Assembly (NCBI GenBank): GCA_004369085.1
Contig: ML210463.1
Span: 1 to 24,724 of the forward strand
DNA length: 24,724 nt
Direction: 5' to 3'
From: Coprinopsis marcescibilis
Taxonomy: Eukaryota; Basidiomycota; Agaricomycetes; Agaricales; Psathyrellaceae
Under the pieces are notes generated by a model. The model made no database searches. It was not told the DNA's origin and saw nothing but the letters and a program-made list of their open reading frames with translations. Of this stretch, positions 1 to 9,870 are shown in pieces (position 1 is the stretch's first letter; every line of letters starts with the position of its first letter). The translations under genes and the position numbers were made by a program.

Positions 1-436
1 ATCTCAGACCACCAGACTCGGCATCGGCAGACTGATTCTGACTCTGCATATCCCACCACTTGAGTTGTGGCTGATCAGGGTTCCGTAGACTGTAGAGGCG
101 ACGAACCTTGTGTGGCGATAGAGAATCCAAGAAAGTCGTATCCACCCTCAGGCGGGCGAATCCAAAACAGACGCAACAACAAGACTCTCTTGCACGCCGC
201 GTACGTTCTGGGAAGGCTCTGGGTGCTGACCTTGGGCTGGTGCGGGATCGTGGCGCTATTTTTGGTCTTCGCAGGCATTTAAATGGAGGGAAGGCCGGAA
301 ACAAGTCCAGACTGCAATCGTTGCTTAGCATATATTATCAGTTACCTGTAACCTATTTGGCTTTCAAATGTCATTGTCGTTGTGCTATAACATAGTGCGT
401 AATATTTGACTAAGAAAACTCATAGGAATCGGGAGT
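1..436. other. 3' flank of the left broken ankyrin fragment
   Basis: No supported gene. The first ~110 bases match 14272-14390. A minus-strand 67-codon frame and a plus-strand 95-codon frame are open but overlap each other and show no domain. Short related pieces also occur 3' of NLR-A (TTGTGGTGATCCGTAG near 3153). Confidence 0.4.
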
Positions 437-1312
437 TTAACTGGCGCCTGCTTTCCGCAACAGCTCTGCGCATTCGTCGTGTCCGTTCTCTACTGCAACC
501 ATGAACGCCTTCCTGCCATTGACGTCCCGGACCAAAAGGTCGATCCCTTCAACTTGCAGCAGTGCTGAAACGATCCCCAGGTGGTTCAACTCGCCATCCA
601 CAGCATGGGAGAGCGGTGTCCTCCCTTCGATGTCCATCGCGTTGATGTTAGCCCCCAATCCAAGCCCGAGGAGCCGACATGCCATCTTTTCCGACCAGCG
701 TGTCAGAGTCACTGCACCCATAAAGAGTGTCCTCCCTTGCTCATCAACACAATGGAAATCGACGGCTTCCACCTCGAGGAGAGCTTTCACCGCATCAGAC
801 GACCAAGATTGGACGGCATGTGCTAGAGCTGTGCGAGCGTGTACATCCCGAACGTTGACGTCGACTTGCGCTAGCTGGAGCACTGAGCGGATGGGCAGCC
901 AGCATCAAATAAGTCAAGCCCCAAGCCTTCGGAGGTCTTATACTCGGCATAGATGGCGTTGACCTTGAGTAGGGTTTCAAAGGGTTTCGAAGCTCTCGAT
1001 GTGACCATTTGAGATCGCGTGCGCCAAGGCCGTCATCCTTTCATTGTCCCTGGAATCAACCTTCATCCCTTCCAGCTCAAGTAGCTCAGCTACAGCGTCG
1101 TATCGGCTCCTCCCTGCCGCCATCATCAGAGGTGTGTGACCATTGGCATCCGCACAGTTGTAGTCAAACCCTTCAACCCCCAGCAGGATCTTCATAATCT
1201 CCGTTGAATTGTTCGATGCCTACGGTACCAGTGCCAGAGCTGTCTTCCCAATGTCCTTCGCGTTGTTGCTGGCTCCAAACCCATGGCCGAGGAGCCAAGG
1301 TGTATCGCAATC
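437..1312 (-). pseudogene. Broken ankyrin-repeat gene fragment (left block)
   Basis: On the minus strand this reads as ankyrin repeats closely related to the 3' third of NLR-A and NLR-B, ending in the same LLRKAGAS followed by TAA. The frame is broken. An in-frame TAG lies near 1220 (ALALVP then stop). A 10-bp direct repeat at 971-990 shifts the frame and creates a TGA. A 7-bp insertion near 920-930 and a ~20-bp loss near 890-897, relative to NLR-A, follow. These three net to -3, so the last 148 codons (883-437) return to the ancestral frame. There is no NACHT domain. It could express a short ankyrin protein from a later start, but I read it as a decayed 3' piece of an NLR gene. Confidence 0.75.
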
Positions 1313-1740
1313 CTGCTCGTATCCCGTATCCGCCTGTATGCATCGACCCCTGCTGTCTCGAACGTGCGGCTGTCCAGCCCTTCTCCACCCAGTGTGGATT
1401 TTGAATATCCGACGGTGTCCTTGAGGCCGAAGGGGTGGCAGAACGCGTCATAGACGGGCATCAGCATCGGTGTAGTGCCAAGTAGATTCGAGTGAACCAA
1501 GAGTTAGCCAATGTGCACTGTGCACTGCGTCTACAGTAGCTGTCAATGTCCTTTCGAGCTTGCAGAATGCTAATATTGATTTGAACACGCAAGGACATAC
1601 CTTTCGAATGTGTCTCAATCGAACGAGACCGTCCAGCCTCCAGAAAGCCTGGCACAAGTAGTAAATGAGACGACGAGGCGGCTCTCGGGTCGATGTGAGG
1701 AGAGTTCAAATCATGATGCATGATGGTCCATGGAGAATAC
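1313..1740 (-). pseudogene. X-family relic joined to the ankyrin fragment (left block)
   Basis: The minus strand shows a 5'-exon-like piece (about 1720-1604) ending CGAAAG/GTATGT. A presumed intron follows, then a block reading FCHPFGLKDTVGYSKSTLGG (about 1475-1390). The same donor-side sequence recurs near 10940, 12183, 15610 and 23240. The GYSKSTLGG block recurs near 15470-15390 and, diverged, near 21690-21610. The intron's expected acceptor is altered here: CTAACTCTTGG, against CTAACTCTAG in the copy near 10880. I do not recognise the protein family. It is a decayed gene 5' end or promoter-proximal repeat. Confidence 0.4.
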
Positions 1741-1789
1741 GATAGCGCGAAAAGGCGTGAGGTAGTAAGAGTAAGTAGTAAGAGGCTTT

Positions 1790-2760
1790 TCTTTGCATGG
1801 CGTTGTTATTCTTGGGAGGCGCCGCGACATCTGGTGCCCGGCGCGCCGCACCTTTCTCTCGCTGGGGTCCCTGCCTCTGCTTCTCCTGAGCTTGTACCCA
1901 ACGAGCTAGTCATGGGTAGCTGGGACTTCGCTGGACGCTCTGCGGTGCTCCAATGGCCTGGAAACTATCTCCAACGCCAGCTGTCTCTCTACATCCCTGC
2001 TCCGCACACCCTGGCTTCCTCGCCGATAACCCGCCAGCCAAAGTAATCCCTCCACTAGCTTCGCCTTCGCCATCCTCTAGGGCGAGCTCTTCGTGCACAG
2101 CCCCCCCAGAACACCCTATCGCTGGTGCCATTCGAGCTCGTTGCGTGCTAAAGGTCGTCCATCAGTGGTTATGTCCTCAAGTCGGTCACCTCGTCGACGC
2201 TGGCTGGCATGGTATCGCCCCTTCCCCTCAATCCGACCGCCACCTTGGCAGCACCCCCGCCACAGCTTGCCAGCCCACTTTCAGGAGCAAAACATTCGGC
2301 AAGAGGAGTGTCCTCAACGATGCAGTCGCTGCGAACCGTCTCCTCTTCAAGGGTCTTGAACTCAACGATAAGGACAAGCCATCCACACCGTCGTCAAATA
2401 GGTGCCGCGGTTGGTGATTTCAAGTGCACCTTCGATCGTCTGCTGCGGTCGTTCGGTCACCAACATCATCAACGATTCGAGGTACGATTTTTTGTCTTGC
2501 TACACTGTACACTCACTTACAATTGGCTCATCACGCCTTATTATAGGACTTCCTCCTCGCTACCCCGCCCATCCTGGACTTCAATTGCGTCATTGAGTAC
2601 CGCAAGCTCGACGAGGCTCCGCCCGTCAAGTCTGGTAAGTATTCTATTCCGTTGTTCCTACGGGTACTCAACCAATACATTGCCTTAGACTTGGTTCCCC
2701 AGCCAACTAGTGACCTTGTCCCATCGCAGTTGTGCTGCTCATGGTCACAGAACATCTAAA
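1790..2760 (+). pseudogene. R element copy 1: relic of an unrecognised spliced gene family
   Basis: Plus-strand sequence with homologues at four other places in this window. Landmarks in order are TGTTATTCTTGGGAGGC, CAATGGCCT...CTCCAACGCCAG, CTGGTGCCATTCGAGCTCGTTGCG, then codons for VLNDAVAANRLLFKGLELND. Two well-formed introns follow: 2482-2546 (GTACGA...TTATAG) and 2635-2688 (GTAAGT...CCTTAG). Between them lies an exon reading DFLLATPPILDFNCVIEYRK. Frames change several times upstream, so no continuous protein can be drawn. It is nearly identical to copy 4 because it lies in the duplicated block. No domain is recognised. Confidence 0.5.
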
Positions 2761-3217
2761 TTGAGAACATCTGAGATTTGGTCAATGGTGAGGGGTCAAC
2801 AACTTACAAGGCATTGTCGCTAGTCCGGGCGGGGTATCCAGCCGGCCAACCAGGCAACCTACTGTTCTATTCACATCTTTCACTCCAGACATAGAGTGTA
2901 GCTTTCTTCGACACGAACTAAGCTATTCATAATTGAATGAGCAGGGAGTTGCAGTGCCGAGATCTAATGGTCACATCCAGCGCACCAATTTCAGGTCCAC
3001 CTCAGAGCACCAGGTCTTGGGGTTGCCCGTCGTGTTTCTCCAGCTCAATCATATATGATTCACCGCCATTTTTACTGCTTTGGCTACTCTCACCTCAGAT
3101 GTTATATATATATACCATAAAAATGACATTGTTAATGTGCTAAAACTTGGGTTGTGGTGATCCGTAGGGTGCTAATATGGAGGTAATATAGAGAAACCTC
3201 ATTAGGACTTGGGAGAC
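2760..3217. other. Intergenic: NLR-A 3' flank meeting the R copy 1 tail
   Basis: No gene. It is closely matched by 16760-17219. The part nearest NLR-A (about 3100-3217) is AT-rich with a (TA)n run at 3109-3118 and should contain the NLR-A 3' UTR. No AATAAA is obvious. Confidence 0.5.
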
Positions 3218-6200
3218 CTAACTGGCACCTGCTTTCCGCAACAGTTCTGTGCATGCCTTGGACCCTTCCTCTTTCGAAAACATAAGCAGTGTCCTGCCTT
3301 TGACATCCCGAACCGAAAGGTCGATCCCCTCGATTTTCAGAAGCGCTGAAACATTCTCCGGCTCCTCCGCGTACACAGCAAAGAAGAGTGCTGTCCAGCC
3401 ATCAATGTCCGCCGCGTTGATATTGGCCCCCAATCCAAGCCCAAGGAACCTGTTTATCATCTTCGGCCCTTGAAATCGTACTGCTGCGGCATACATCAAG
3501 AGTGTTTTCCCGTCTTCATCAACACAATGGACATCGACACCTTCCACCTCGAGGAGCGTTTCCACTACATCATGTGAAGATGAATATGAATAGGATTTGA
3601 CGGCGTGTACGAGAGCTGTGCGACCGTGTATATCCCGAGCGTTGACGTCGAATTGCGCTAGCTGGGGCACTGAGCGGATGAGTTTATCATTACGGGGGTC
3701 GGCAGCCAGCATCAAGTAATTCAAGCCCTCGGAGGTCGCATATTTGGCGGAGATAGAGTCGACCTTTAGCAGGGCTTCGCAGGTCTTGTGGTCACCGCTT
3801 GAGATCGCATGCGCCAAGGCTGTTCTCCCTTCATCGTCCCTGGATTCGACCTTGATCCCTTCGAGCTTAAGCAGCAGAGCTACAACATCAGCGCTTCCTC
3901 CCTTCGCCGCCATCATCAGAAGTGTTCGATCTTTGGCATCCACACAATTGTCGTCAACCCCTTCAACCCCTAGCAGAATCTTCACAATGTCTTTTGACCC
4001 AGAACGCGCAGCGTGCGCCAGTGCTGTCAGTCCCTGCTTGTTTTTGGCGTTGATGTCCAAAGTGCTGGAAAGTTCGAGTATAGTCTCCACGATCGAGGCA
4101 CCCTCTCGATGACGCGACGCAAGCATCAAGATCGTAGTCCCATCCTCGTCGGCTGAGTTGACATCGATTCCGGGTATTCGCAATAGGAGCTCAGCTGCTC
4201 CAGAGGAGTAGATGCCATTGCGAAGGGAGTGGGCAAGGGCCGAGTTCCCACTATCATCCCTAGCGTTAATGTCGAATGTTCCATGCTTGAGAACAGTTGC
4301 AACGGCTTTTGATTCGCCGGACCTTGCTGCACGCATCAACGAGTCGAAAGATCCCTTCTCGTCCAAGCTGACTTCTGGGATCTCGAGCAAGATTTCAATG
4401 ATGTTGCTTTGACCATGGTTCAATGCTTTGTCAAGCGCGCCACTGACATCAATACCATTGGTCTTGAGCAGCATCCTGAGGATGTCGTCGTGACCTTGCT
4501 GTGCTGCCACCATAACGGCTGTAACCCCATCCGATCCTGCACCATTGACATCAATCCCTTCCGCTTCCAGCAACAGTTGCACGACGTCGCGTTGCCCAGT
4601 CATAGACGCCAAAGTCAAAGGGGTATGGTCGCATCCATACAACTCTGTGGCTGCTCCATAATTCACGTCAAAGCCGCCTCTCAGAAGCATGGCCTTCACA
4701 AGGCCAGCTCTGTGATGAGCCACAGCAGCAGACATGGCTGTCTGTCCGTGCCTGTCTGCCAAATTGACGTCCACTCCCTCCACACCCATCAGAAATGCAA
4801 CAACATCCTCCCAACCCGCCATGCTCGCTAGAATCAGAGGAGTGGATCCTTGTGAGCCCCTGCTGTTGAAGATGTTGTGATCCTGAAGCTTCGCTGTGCT
4901 GGTCCATCCTTCTGACTTCAACCGGTCGAAATATTCGCGAATCCCGTACAGTGCGGCAACATGAATGGATTCAAGTGTTTCCAGCAATTCTGGTGTACAA
5001 TCCCAAGAGAGTTGAAGCTGAAAAGGTGGGGATATGCTGTATCGATCAAGTGAATATCGTTTGCAGTTATCGAGGAACTCCAAAGCTGAAGCGGGTATCA
5101 ACTTGGCGTTTGTCGCGTGGAAGCCCCAATATTGATATGGGTAATTAGCCATTAAAGTTCGCGTGGTGAGAGAATTGAGGCGTTCGCAGATTTCGGATTC
5201 GTCGAAAGAGCCTTGGGATGACATATCGTGGAATCCATAGTGTCGAAGGAATGCTATACAGGTGGAAGCAATCAAGGCATGTGGATCGTCTGGGTAATGC
5301 ACCTTGAGTTTCTCGACCATGTATTCGGCTACGCTGTAGTCTTCGAACCGGTCAGTACCCACTCCTAAGCTGCCACGATATATGACTTACGAACAAAGCG
5401 GGCCAGTTTTATCGGTTGACCCCATCTATCTGTGTCTGCCTCAAGCTGGAGTAGACCGCAGCACAGCGATAGGATAGACTCGATACCAGTTGGTTCCAGG
5501 GTGTGGTCATACCGGTACGTCTCTGGGCACACGGACACTGCGAGCACCAACTCTTCGGGGGTCAGTGGCTTTTGCGCATAGGTGACCCAGATGAGTACCC
5601 GTTTCGCAAGGTCCGCTTCGTGTTCCGGCAACGCCCTGATGCGTTCCATCGTCGCATCGTACATCCCGTCCATCCCTCGTGGAAGCCCTTCCAGCGCCTT
5701 TCGTACTTGTCTTTCGTTTGTGCACCCCTTGAGCATATCGAGATGAAGCGAAGCCAGGAGGAACCTATGCAAAAGGTTAGCAACTCGAGTCATCAACGGA
5801 CAGGTTTGGCAACTCACATCCCGGAAGATTTCGAGCTGACAATCGAGACGACCTCAGCCTTCAACGTTGCGTTCTTTGCGAGCAGGTTGCGAAGTGCCAG
5901 CATGCGATCGACCTTCTGGTCGATGAGCAGGGCAATGTCGGGATCGGACGCAATGATAGTGAGGAACCGAGCATCGGGGAGAATATCTTTCAGGGAGTCC
6001 AGTGGGCGAGATGTAATGAAGAAGTGGACACGGAGGGAGGACAGTATGCGGAGGAGATCGACCTGGATATCAGATGCGGCTTCGTCGAGACCATCCAGGA
6101 TGTAGAATGTTTTCTTGAACAAGCCAGAAGTCGCGATCTGTCTTAACAGATCAACGATCTCGCCCTCAGATGCCTGTGTGCCCTCTCGTTCATGGCGCTC

Positions 6201-7176
6201 GTACATTGGCTTCAGGTATGGCAGGACTTGAGGATGTCGTTCGAGGAGTTGGCGGAGGATGGCCCGGAGGATGTCGATGACCCTCAGTTTCTCCGTGTAG
6301 CGGCAAAAAGCGAAGAGGAGGCAGACATCGTTGGGCTCAGATTCCTCAACAAACTTCTGTAGGTGTTCAATCACGATACAGCTGCAATCATCGATAAGCG
6401 GCTGTGCAGACAGACATGCAACTCGACCTACGAAGTGACCGTCTTCCCCGCTCCAGCTGCATGTTTGGGTCAGTGATGGCTTGAGAGCGTTGGCAATGTG
6501 AGTACTTACGCATCCCTGTTGCCCAAATAATCCCCCCTATGACACTCAACAACCACTCCTTGAACCAATTACTACCAATAACCCCATATCCTGTCCCCGG
6601 TGTCCTCTTCTCCAGATTCTCGTTTACGATGTTGCGAAAATTTAATTTGCCCAAGGATTCCAAGATTTTGGATTCCAAGACTTTGTCCAATAGCGCTGTT
6701 CGTGTCAGTCAGCATGAGAGATGTTAGGCAAAGAGAAATTCGGTACCATCGCCCACAGCCTTGGCCGGTGCGCTTTGTGGTGGGTTGATAACCATATGGT
6801 TCACCACATTGTTCACCACATTTTTGACCTTGATGTCCCTTCCCGCGGCCACAATAGGGCTGTCAATGATGTGGACTCCTTGAGCTTCTTGTAGGACCTG
6901 AACAGCAGGCACCCGCTCAGGCCCATTGTCCTCTCGTCCCCCAGAGGGAACACGACGTATGACGCCTTGGGTACCATTGCCAGCGTCCGCGTTCTCTGCA
7001 CTCGCCGGTGTGCCGAGGTCTGTAAGGCTGACAGTAATTTCTTCCCCTCCCCCACTGGAGTGCTTTCCCGGGGTCCCACGCCGGACGGCGACCCGAGCCT
7101 GCAGCATCAATCATTGTATCACGCTTGCCAACGTAAAGATGGATGAACAAACTGGTTTCGAGAATTTCTTCCCCAT
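3218..7176 (-). CDS. NLR-A: NACHT-ankyrin STAND protein (fungal NLR-like)
   Basis: Seven-exon model: 7176-7153, 7098-6747, 6695-6510, 6456-6432, 6381-5818, 5764-5391 and 5340-3218, with phases that match at every junction, giving 1215 aa and a TAG stop. Residues 1-185 are a low-complexity leader with no effector domain I recognise. Walker A is G186-M-P-G-A-G-K192-T193, Walker B is LDGLDE with D292, D295 and E296, and R321 lies in ITSRP. A conserved join reads SSGM/FLLASLHLDML. A winged-helix-like region follows (RVLIWVTYAQKPLTPEEL) and ends at FVHYS around 509. About 14 or more ankyrin repeats run from ~633 to the end, many ending in a GIDVN-type loop. Family knowledge: NACHT-ANK proteins are ATP-switch signalling receptors. 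A role in non-self recognition is inference. The first exon (MGKKFSKP) is the weakest part: it relies on a GTTTGT donor, supported by the same structure in NLR-B. An apparent TAG after the P-loop is intronic. Confidence 0.9.
6432..6456 (-). other. 25-nt micro-exon encoding the Walker A loop of NLR-A
   Basis: The exon lies between a 53-nt intron (6509-6457, donor GTAAGT, acceptor TGCAG) and a 50-nt intron (6431-6382, donor GTAGGT, acceptor TTGCAG). Joined to its neighbours it gives GMPGAGKTVTSCIVIEH. Without it the frame breaks and the P-loop is lost. Reading straight on from the micro-exon meets an in-frame TAG inside the second intron. Confidence 0.85.
6656..6685 (-). repeat. 15-bp in-frame tandem duplication in NLR-A exon 3
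   Basis: Copies 6656-6670 and 6671-6685 differ at one base. They add five residues, giving KVLESKILESLGK in NLR-A against KVLESLGK in NLR-B. This explains the 186-nt versus 171-nt length of exon 3. It lies about 50 residues before the P-loop. Confidence 0.9.
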
Positions 7177-7400
7177 TTCCCAATGATTTGCAAGTCGAAA
7201 GAGCCCGTAAAGCAGTCAAATGGAGAGAGATCGATGTAGTGAAGAATTTGCAGTCGATATAGCTTGTAGAGCAGCGAAGGAGATAGAGATCGATGAGGTG
7301 ATAAGGCAAGCTGTGAGAGAGAACACAGCACCAGTCGAACATTGATGTCACCTCATGTGATCGCTACCCAAAAGCAGCTCGCTGTGCAGATTTACAGCCT
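7177..7400 (-). promoter_or_regulatory. NLR-A upstream region (5' leader and probable promoter)
   Basis: No gene is seen. On the minus strand the region is pyrimidine-rich, with runs of CTCTC and ATCGATCTCT, typical of fungal 5' leaders. Homology with the NLR-B upstream region extends to about 7400, including a shared CATGTGATC segment. The call is by position; no TATA box is clear. Confidence 0.4.
7187..7306. repeat. ~60-bp imperfect tandem duplication just upstream of the NLR-A start
   Basis: Copies about 7187-7246 and 7247-7306 both begin TTTGCA(A)GTCGA and share an AGAGATCGATG core. They are clearly related but diverged. The matching place upstream of NLR-B (about 21232-21300) has one copy with a G8 run. 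The location, 11-130 bp from the predicted ATG, is the 5' leader or core promoter. Confidence 0.6.
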
Positions 7401-7599
7401 CGTCAAGTGGGACGAGTGTGGCAAAACCGAAATTAACATTGCGGACGAGCAGGGCAGTGCTACATGCAGATTTTGAACGACACTTTGACTTTTCCACCGA
7501 GCTACTTTCTTTTTGATTATACATCTCTCCTGAAACTATGAGAAAAGGCATCAACCAGTCAGTTTCAGCATACATAAAGAACGAACGGGGTGCACGCAC
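7348..7599 (-). other. Stretch upstream of NLR-A with an open frame that probably spans an intron
   Basis: An 83-codon minus-strand frame is open here, but it starts at GTG inside a well-formed intron-like segment: GTGCGTGCACC at about 7598 to TCTCATAG near 7536, with a CTGACTGG branch-like site. That donor resembles the recurrent GTGCGTACTTT donors of the X family, so this could be the 3' end of the relic at 7600-8560. No domain is recognisable. Confidence 0.2.
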
Positions 7600-8560
7600 C
7601 TAGGAGTCAATAGTCCAAGGCAACCGGTTTCGTCTGCATTGACCGCCGCAAATGTTCTGGGCCGAAGGTTTCTCACCAGCCCTGCGATTGCGCTATCTAA
7701 TGCCAATCATCCTTGTTCTGACCTGGTGGTCAAGATAGACGGATCGAAGGGTAGTGCGCTGCGCCATTGGGAAGATTCAGCCGTGGAATATGGTATAGGC
7801 GATCGGACCAACCCATCTAGCTTCAGCCAGCTTCCGGACAGCGATTCAGGGGCATTGTGGCATATTGTACCAAATTGGCGACTGGGACGGTCGTTTGGAT
7901 GATTCACGTCAGAGAATAGCAATCAAGGCCATCGACAACGGCAGGCGTTCATAGTAGTCTAGTGTGCTTATACAGCAAGAATCCCATGAGCAATGAATCA
8001 TATTTGTCAAGGCATACCACAAACACTCACCGGCGGCACCTTTTGCGAGCTTGAAGGACGTCTTCCATTGGAATCGCGGGGTTGACCATCCAAGCATTGC
8101 AGACTGGGCGAAATCAAGCAGTCAGTAACCGGAAAGTGCAAACAGCACACGAAAGTACGCACCCAGGAGGAAGGACGTCCCGTCTTGAGAATCTGCCCAG
8201 CGTAGATGTCCCAGGCAACCTACAATGGATCTACATGAGAAAACCGTTGGGCATTCACAAACGGTAGAAGCTCACAAGATCACGGTTAGAAGACGTACCA
8301 GTCCGACACTAACTGGCATAGTGTGTGAGATGCAGACGGAGAGCACCGTGCTGTTCGATGGCGCAATGGCAAGTCCCACCGAATCCAGGCGAATCACGCC
8401 CTAGTGAGTGGAACAACGCGCTTCTTGCGAAGATACGTGCCAAGGTCGTGGTATGCCGGTCCCTCCAGCCTATAGAACCACAGTAAGACGTATAGAATAC
8501 TGATTGAACGGCGTTCAAGAGCAATGTAACAGGCAACTTCAAACAGGTGATCGGAATTTG
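7600..8560 (-). pseudogene. X-family relic (copy between NLR-A and R copy 2)
   Basis: Minus-strand exon-like pieces with good splice sites. A GTACGT donor near 8300 pairs with TTGTAG near 8222. The next exon reads VAWDIYAGQILKTGRPSSW and ends at a GTGCGT donor (intron 8162-8104, branch-like TTACTGAC, acceptor CCCAG). An exon of about 70 nt follows and ends GCCGCCG/GTGAGT near 8033. The sequence after that donor (ATTCATTGCTCATGGG) is homologous to the one after a donor near 22427. Further downstream, frames such as SDVNHPNDRPSRQFGTI cannot be joined with confidence. No known family is recognised. It may be a decayed member of the minus-strand X genes that face the R copies. Confidence 0.35.
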
Positions 8561-9870
8561 GCTTTGTTATTCTCCACAGGCACCGGGACAGAACTAGACT
8601 CCGAGAGGAAGATATCCATGCTGCCGTCTCTGAGCTTCTGCACATTGACTTCGGCATGGGTGTGGGACTTCTCATGCATGCCAATTGACAAGGCCGCGAT
8701 GGCCATAGACTACGACATCCAACACCAGGTCGCTTCGTGCAGGCCCTGCTTGCCAAATCTCGACTTCCAAATCGCCGCCAACCGCACTGACAATCTCATC
8801 CCCGGAGAGAACGAGCAACCACACCTCGATCACTCCGCGCAGACCTCCCGAAGTTGACATACATCATCTCTGGGTCATCTATCCCTCCACTGCATTCGCC
8901 ATCACCGCTTTGTGGAGGGCGAGCTCTTCGCGAACGGTGGCCAGAATACCTTTGCCACTGGTGCCAAAGAGCTCTTCGAGCGCGAAAAGCCTGATCCTCT
9001 CTCCATCCATCTTGGCATCACCAGGAGCAAGCAAATGGAGTGTCCTCAACAACACAGTCGCTGCCAACGTCTCCTCTGCATGGCTCTTGAGCTCAACGAT
9101 GCTGGTACCCCCCTCAGTCAACCGCATCGTCGTCATCACGTAGGTGAACACCGTTGGCCATTCCAAGGGCCTCGACATCATCGACGATTGCGAAGTGCCA
9201 TTTCTTGCCTCGCTAGTACGGTACGTTCAGTCCGCTGACCACGCCCTATTATAGGCCCGCTTCCCCCTTGCCACTCCCCTTATGCGGGACGTTTCAATCC
9301 GTGTCGATGAGGCCGAGTTCAAGCCCTTGCGCTCACTCTTGTCTCTGCAGTCTCACATGCTGGTATGTACAATCTCCTCCATTGTTCCTTCCTTTTCGGG
9401 AGGCATGCTGATCGGACTCGTTTGTATAGGCACCAAGGTCATCGATAGCCTCAACAGGCAGTACCACGATTTTGAGGCTTTATCGAGTGTCTGACTTGGC
9501 TTTGGGTAGCAATGATTTGCTGCTTAATGCTTGTCTTTGGAAAACGACCAGCCAACTACCTGTCCACTCGCCCCTCGGTCAGCACCGCCAATGTGCTCGG
9601 ATCCTTGTTCTGTCCATGACTGTGGTTGTAAGCTCGAGTGATGAAGGGAAGGGTGTTGGGTCGCTTGGTTTCTGGACTCCCCGGACGGTTGTCAGTGTCG
9701 TTTGCTCCTTTTTACCTGTGGTTGTTATGCCGTTTGCCTATTTGCATGCCATGTCTTTTGGTGCAACAAACTGGCTCATAGGTGCTGTATAGATACAGTA
9801 TACTAATTGGTTTCGAGGTCTACATGTCCTAGTAAGATTGAAATGGGGGAGACATTAGGATTGCAAGTGA
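8560..9870 (+). pseudogene. R element copy 2: relic of an unrecognised spliced gene family
   Basis: This is a diverged copy. It keeps AIDYDIQHQ (about 8703-8730), a block CCTTTGCCACTGGTGCCAAAGAGCTC, codons for VLNNTVAANVSSA (about 9042-9080) and an exon after TATTATAG at 9255 reading PLATPLMRDVSIRVDEAEF. An intron at 9363-9429 (GTATGT...TATAG) follows, then ACCAAGGTCATCGATAGCCTCAACAGGCAG. The 3' tail, to about 9870 and including GTGCTGTATAGATACAGTATAC, matches the tail of copy 3. Upstream frames do not join, so it is probably non-functional. The last two exons could still code. Confidence 0.45.

Larger units (their letters stand above)
1..7400. repeat. Left copy of a ~7-kb segmental duplication
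   Basis: Contains, left to right: broken ankyrin fragment, X relic, R copy 1, intergenic flank, NLR-A. Each matches the right block in order and orientation. The offset is about 14,271 at the left end, 14,002 at the NLR stop codons and 14,052 at the NLR starts, reflecting small insertions and deletions. The left edge may extend beyond the window. Confidence 0.85.

Noticed and set aside
4409..4831. 140-codon plus-strand open frame opposite the NLR-A ankyrin exon
   Set aside because: Shadow of ankyrin codons on the other strand. The region is fully explained by the minus-strand exon.
3218..5362. 714-codon frame starting at MGTDRF as a separate gene
   Set aside because: Its first codons are intron. 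The exon really starts at 5340 with the second half of the His codon in FVHYS, continuing the NLR reading frame.
5503..6105. 200-codon plus-strand open frame opposite NLR-A
   Set aside because: It is antisense to the NACHT-to-winged-helix exons and crosses the intron at 5817-5765. The minus strand has conserved motifs; this frame has none.
6400..6435. Apparent premature TAG just after the P-loop of NLR-A, suggesting a pseudogene
   Set aside because: The stop lies inside a 50-nt intron (GTAGGT...TTGCAG). Splicing restores SCIVIEHLQ, and NLR-B has the same structure.
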